A stretch of 64,000 bases of DNA from Rhynchopus sp. YZ270_cl-10 (taxonomy: Eukaryota > Euglenozoa > Diplonemea > Diplonemida > Diplonemidae). Below the pieces are notes generated by a model, which was given only the letters and a program-made list of their open reading frames with translations, made no database searches and was not told the DNA's origin. Made by a program: the position numbers and the translations under genes. Shown here one piece after another: positions 59,622 through 64,000 of this stretch. How positions within the stretch are numbered: the stretch's first letter is position 1; each line of letters starts with the position of its first letter. Location of the stretch: assembly GCA_964035575.1 (NCBI GenBank), contig OZ037878.1, positions 372,001 to 436,000 of the forward strand, given 5' to 3'.

Positions 59622-60376
59622 TAGGTTATCAGTATTTTTTGTTGTGTCGACAATCACCTGAAACCATCAGCCTGAAATGGCAGGGACGTAATCAGTGCAA
59701 GCTGATGACTTGCGCCTATTAGGCATTCCTCATTGAAGGAGAATAATCGCAGTCATCGATCCTCATCACGACGAGTAAGGGTATAGGTTGTGTGCTCAAT
59801 GTCGGCCTAAGTCTTTGTTTTTTGTTGTTGTTTTTTTTTCGCAATCCAATTTGTAACCATTGTGAAAGGTTTTTGGCAAAAAAAAAAACAAAAACAAAAG
59901 AAGAGCCAAAATTTGTAAGATGAATGTACCTCTCCTCCACATATGTACACACCTATAATAAAAAGGGTCTCGAACGGGAGTGTGACATAGCTGAGGGCAA
60001 AAAAGGGGATGGTGCTGTGCACCCGAAAAATATGGTCAATAACAATAAAATCTTGAAAAAGGTGTCTCACAAAGGAAGGGCATATCACGAGAGAAGTAGC
60101 AGCAAAAAACAAAAAAGTTGGCGTGTGTGCCCTCTCGTACACACACGTCGCAAAAGAAGGTGAAGTTGTGATAGTGCAAAACGCCTCTGGGACGCAGGCA
60201 CTGATACTCCGCGGGTTATCGAACCCCAGAGAAAAGAAAAAAAAACCCAGGGGGGTGGACGGGGCAAAGACACCCTAAGATTTGTAAAAAATATCTACCT
60301 TCACTAACCTTTTTCCCCCCCTCCCCTTCTGTGCGTTGGCCACTGCTGAGAAACAAAAAAAAAAAAAATAAATAAA
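59622..60376. other. intergenic, repeat-rich
   Basis: Contains GATGAATGTACCTCTCC (59920), the 8-bp-stem hairpin CGTGTGTG/CACACACG around CCCTCTCGTA (60118-60148), and a tRNA-T-arm-like repeat (60162-60232). I see no gene. Confidence 0.55.
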
Positions 60377-61208
60377 CTCGAGCAGGGTTCTATACAGCAT
60401 TCCGCCCACGAGGGGCTGGCTCGGTCAGAATCGGTTTGACTCGGTCAGCCCAAAAAAAAAATTTCCCCCCTCCACAGGGGATTATATAGGTTTTGGGGTT
60501 TTTCGCTGAAACTCGGTCGAGCCCGGGTCCCCAACCCAGCTCAAGTTGGGGGCCTCCGGCGGAATGTGAGAATTCCTCGGTTATCCAACTGCGGAGTTCG
60601 GCACTTCATTGAAGCAATTCGTGCACCAGGCACAAGTGGTACACGAATTGTCTGTAGCCTCAGTACATTTATAACAAAGAAAGGGCGGTCACGGCACCCA
60701 AAGCGAAGCCACGGTACGCAACATTTCTAAAAAAAAGTTGACACAAAACGGCACTGTCGCAATTGTGGTCAGCTTCCGTAATTTTACTCCCCTGTTTTTC
60801 TAAAACGAAAGTTTCTGGCGAAGCCACGGTACGCAACATTTCTAAAAATTGCGCTTAAAATTGCACATTTTTACTGCAAAAGTATATCATGGGAAGGGTG
60901 GGTTGCAATCTTGCGCCGCAGGCGCACGGTACGCTACTTTTATTATTTCGCCATGCTGCATGCTTCCTTTTCCTTCGGCGTTTGAACAATTGAGTCGCGT
61001 TTTGGCTGTGACGGGGTCACTTTGTTCATGAGGCCATTTCTGGTCACTCTCAGAGGCTCGTGTGAGGTACCAAAATTTCCACCCCAAGATTTGGAAAAAA
61101 AATCTGAGATTTATAAAAAAAAAAAAAAAAAAAAAACGGCTGACCGAGTCAACGTCTGACTCGGTCAGACCGACCGAGTGACCGGACCTGTATAGAACCC
61201 TGCTCGAG
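60377..61208. mobile_element. 832-bp TIR element, CTCGAGCAGGGTTCTATACAG ends
   Basis: 21-bp perfect inverted ends, then subterminal GACTCGGTCAGCC / GGCTGACCGAGTC repeats in both arms. Inside, the phrase GAAGCCACGGTACGCAACAT occurs twice (~60709, ~60820), and a module around CGCCGCAGGCGCACGGTACG (~60913) is shared with 14588 and, inverted, ~62110. No ORF of note. Non-autonomous; the family is unknown. Confidence 0.7.
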
Positions 61209-62288
61209 CCTCGCTGCACACATCTGATCCATAAAAAAGAACATCCCCCAACCCTTTCCAGACACTCTCTTTTTTTGATAATCTGTTGTATTAGTGTAGC
61301 TACAGCACACTGTACTATTTTTTACTCTTTGAAAACTTTGTATTAGTGCAGACACCCGAGGATGAGCTCCGCTATACAAACTCCTTTTCTTTTTTTTTTA
61401 CGCACACTACTTTGTGAGCGGAAAGTGTCACGTCGTTCACTCACCCAACCGTGCTCCGCAACACCACCACCCAACAGGTGATTTTTAGTGTGTGTGGAAA
61501 CTGTTGGAGTAGTGTAGTTGCCTCGGTTGTGTTTGCCACAGTTGGTGCAATCTCCACTGCTTTTTTCTCCCCCATTTGAAATCAGGGGGATAAAAGTTTT
61601 GGGATTTTGAAGAAAAAAAAGCCCATATTGGTGTGGCTGTATAGGGCTAGGGTGTATACCCTAGAAGGACCCAAGAAGTACCCAATTTACACCTAATTTT
61701 AAGGGGGGTGCAAAAATTATTTTGTGTATTTTTTTTTGGTGGTTTTTTGTGGCCAGAAATTTTCCCCCAGAAATTTTTACCCCAAAAAATCAAAAAAAAA
61801 ATTTTTTTCAGTGCTCCGGAGCCTCTGCGTGCTGTGATGGGGTCACTTTGTGCTCAGAACTGAGTATTTTTGACCTAAAATGCATGTATCAGTTTTTACA
61901 GGCCATTTTCAGGTTTTGTGTGTAATATGGTCAGTACTTGACCACTGAGGGTAAAGTGCAAAGTAAACGTGAGGGCAGTTTGTATAGCTGCGAACTTTGC
62001 TGCACGTTGTGACCCCCCACAATTTGACGGTCGGAGCTCGTAGAACCCAACGAGGAGTGAGAAAAGGATATGGCGAAATAATAAAAGTAGCGTACCGTGC
62101 GCCTGCGGCGCAAGCTTTGCAACCCACCCCTCCCATGACATAGTTTGGCTGCAGCAACCTTAACACCTGGTAGTGGTCGTCCCAGGCCACTGTCGTCTCG
62201 GACCCCCCCATATTCGACCATCATCCCACGATTTCCCAAAAACTCAAAAGTTAGCGTCAGGCCTGGTCATGACAGGTAAAATGCACTG
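61209..62288. other. intergenic, mixed repeats
   Basis: Two TAGTG-type repeats (61278-61318, 61327-61375), an inverted copy of 48127-48215 (61399-61500), a GTTGGAGTAGTGTAG repeat (61500-61558) and a 45-bp direct repeat CCTAGAAGGACCCAAGAAGT (61660-61700, again at 62528-62573). No gene is supported. Confidence 0.5.
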
Positions 62289-62372
62289 GGGTACTGGGTA
62301 CTGGGTACTGGGTACTGGGTACTGGGTACTGGGTACTGGGTACTGGGTACTGGGTACTGGGTACTGGGTACT
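62289..62372. repeat. (GGGTACT)12 heptamer microsatellite
   Basis: Twelve perfect tandem heptamers. It is G-rich and telomere-like in unit length but internal, and not a known telomere sequence. Confidence 0.9.
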
Positions 62373-64000
62373 GGGTGCCAACCCCGGATTTTGAGAAAAT
62401 TTCCACTACCGAACACGTGGGGCTTTCGGATGTACCAACTTTTTGCGAAAACAAGGCTACTAACCACAGGGAAAGCTCGGGAAAAAATCAGTTGTTTTCC
62501 TTAAGGAAGTGCCCTAAGGAAAATCACTATACCCTAGAAGGACCCAAGAAGTACCCAATTTACACCTAATTTTTAGGAAAATCACACCACATATGAGGCA
62601 AAAAATTTTCCGCACACTTGACAGAGACCTCCACAATTTCTCCTATTTCTATTGACGGACCGGACCGATTGGTCTTTATGGTCACATGCACATACGAAAC
62701 CGCTACACATGGTCTGTAGCCTTGTATGAGAAGATTTAATTCAAAAAAACATTCAAAAAAAAAATCCACCTTTTTTATTTTTCTTTCTTTCCGATTGTCT
62801 ACCAGGAAAAACCAAATTCACCTTCGACGGGGGAGGGGATGGGGGGAAGAGGGAAAAGGGGGCAGAATGTTTTTCGGTATGATGAAGAGAAGCAGCCTCG
62901 AAAGGTGGGAGGAAGACAATACTAAGGGACCACACGACCTTGTGACGCCTCCCTGTCAGGAAGAACACCCTGCAATGCAAAAAAAGGAAAACGGGATGGG
63001 AACAGTAAAGGAGGTGATATTGTGGGGGGCTATTCAGGCTAGTTGAGACGATAGAAAATGAATAAATTGCTCTTCGTGTGTCGGAAATAAATAAAAAAGA
63101 AACCAAACTTGAAATACAAAGCCCTCTCATGACAGTGTACTTTCCCCCACAAAAAAGAAAGAAAAATTGAAAGATGAAATATACCTCTCGTGCATACACA
63201 TCTAAGAAAGAAATGAAGGGTTCATAAGATGAACGTAAATACCCTCTCCCCCTGCTACCTTAAAAAATGGTAGTTTTTTTTTTGAAAACTTTGTTGTATT
63301 AGTGTAGCCACCCTAGAGTGTGCTCCACTATATTTTTTTTAAATGCAGGCACCTTCCGACTGACCCACGATGCCAGCCCCGGATGAAAGCATAAATAGAA
63401 GGATCCTGCGGTCAAAAAAAACAAAAAGAAAATAGTTTTTTGGTAAGATGGAAGCCGCCTCAGTCACCTATAAAAAGGGTTAAAAAAAAAATCCCTTTAG
63501 TGTGAGGTTAGAGAGATCTATTCACCAAAGATACATCCACGCTACATCTCTCATCTCTCCCTACTGCGGGTTAAATCCTCGCACAATCACTACCGGTGTG
63601 GAACCCCCCCTGAAAATGTTCTGTTTTGCTTTTAAAAAATTGAGGGAAGGTAAAAAAAATCCCCCCCTATAACCCACAGGGAAGCTGCCTCCCAAGCAGC
63701 TTTAATGACAGAACAACAGCTATCGCAGCGTGTACAAGCCAGAGCCATATTACAAACATCCAGCCCCAAGCGTATCTGTTAGTGAAGATTTTATTTATTT
63801 CCCCCCTCAAAAACGGTAACCACGATACAGTGATTAGGTAAGGCGACGGCCGCCGTGATGACCTATACCTATACAACCTCTACGGTAGCATCCCATCGTC
63901 GAATTATCAAAAAAAAGTTGACTTGAAATACAACAGCCCTCTCGTGAACAGTGTACCTTGGTACAATGACCGGCTGTACCGGGGGGGTAGACACCCAACC
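62373..64000. other. intergenic, dispersed repeats
   Basis: Repeats at 63113-63140 and 63925-64000 (CTCTCGTGAACAGTGTACC...CCGGCTGTACCGG family, the last running off the window), 63172-63205, 63226-63260, 63283-63333 and 63342-63390. The plus frame at 62726-63046 and the minus frames opposite are low-complexity. No gene is supported. Confidence 0.5.
63342..63390 (-). repeat. tRNA D-arm-like dispersed repeat (5 copies)
   Basis: On the minus strand the core reads GGCATCGTGGGTCAGTCGG then AAGGTGCC, like a tRNA 5' half with an A-box (TGGGTCAGTCGG). Other copies lie at 22476-22534, 47012-47043, 53026-53074 and 55745-55795, all in this orientation. No full cloverleaf can be folded, so these look like short retroposons or processed-tRNA fragments. 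Confidence 0.6.

Noticed and set aside
5413-60232. Functional tRNA genes at TTCGATA sites
   Set aside because: T-arm-like hairpins are present but no complete cloverleaf or anticodon arm could be folded in place, so they are treated as tRNA-derived repeats.
62289-62372. Chromosome end
   Set aside because: The array is short, internal, and followed by ordinary sequence.

Overview
This is nuclear DNA of a microbial eukaryote. The coding regions are GC-balanced and sharply bounded. They are separated by intergenic DNA full of A/T, C and G homopolymer runs and packed with short dispersed repeats and transposable elements. Eukaryotic families are plain: a PPWD1-type WD40-cyclophilin, a WD40 propeller, a tandem-PDZ protein, an ankyrin protein, a membrane-anchored TPR protein, a UBL/UBA shuttle factor, a protein with an eIF4E-binding motif, and a secreted GH3 beta-xylosidase. 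Cis-introns are rare; three of the six found are only 46-48 nt. All 13 host genes or gene copies recognised lie on the minus strand, and most starts have a pyrimidine tract plus AG a short distance upstream. That resembles the directional, trans-spliced gene arrays of Euglenozoa. A diplonemid-like organism is my best guess, by inference only.

Layout. 1-5 kb: a UBL/poly-Q protein and an ankyrin protein. 5-13.6 kb: a tyrosine-recombinase (DIRS/Ngaro-like) retroelement with 109-bp direct end repeats, enclosed by a near-identical 1.96-kb duplication that itself carries miniature inverted-repeat elements. 15-21 kb: a two-exon gene for an apparently novel membrane protein (three ubiquitin-like domains, a membrane span, a C-type-lectin-like ectodomain, a second span) and a three-exon UBL/UBA protein. 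21-24 kb: fold-back and TIR elements. 24.6-31.2 kb: PDZ, TPR and PPWD1 genes. 31.3-41.2 kb: a duplicated cluster with three copies of a ubiquitin-like plus BspA-type LRR gene, a GH3 xylosidase and a lipase-like gene remnant, all set between re-used flanking modules. 42.6-46.4 kb: a second retroelement with split direct repeats. 49.8-55.5 kb: a WD40 protein and a 4E-T-like protein. 57.2-59.6 kb: a DNA transposon with about 357-bp inverted repeats and unrecognised ORFs. 60-64 kb: an 832-bp TIR element, a heptamer microsatellite and dispersed repeats.

Three signals stand out. First, six of the 13 gene copies begin with or contain ubiquitin-like domains, including two architectures (UBL-lectin and UBL-LRR) that I do not know from described families. 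Second, the three UBL-LRR copies share a nearly constant framework but differ in short blocks on one face of the solenoid. Third, several families of 30-60-bp repeats form hairpins with constant loops and changing but still pairing stems, almost all in one orientation relative to the genes.
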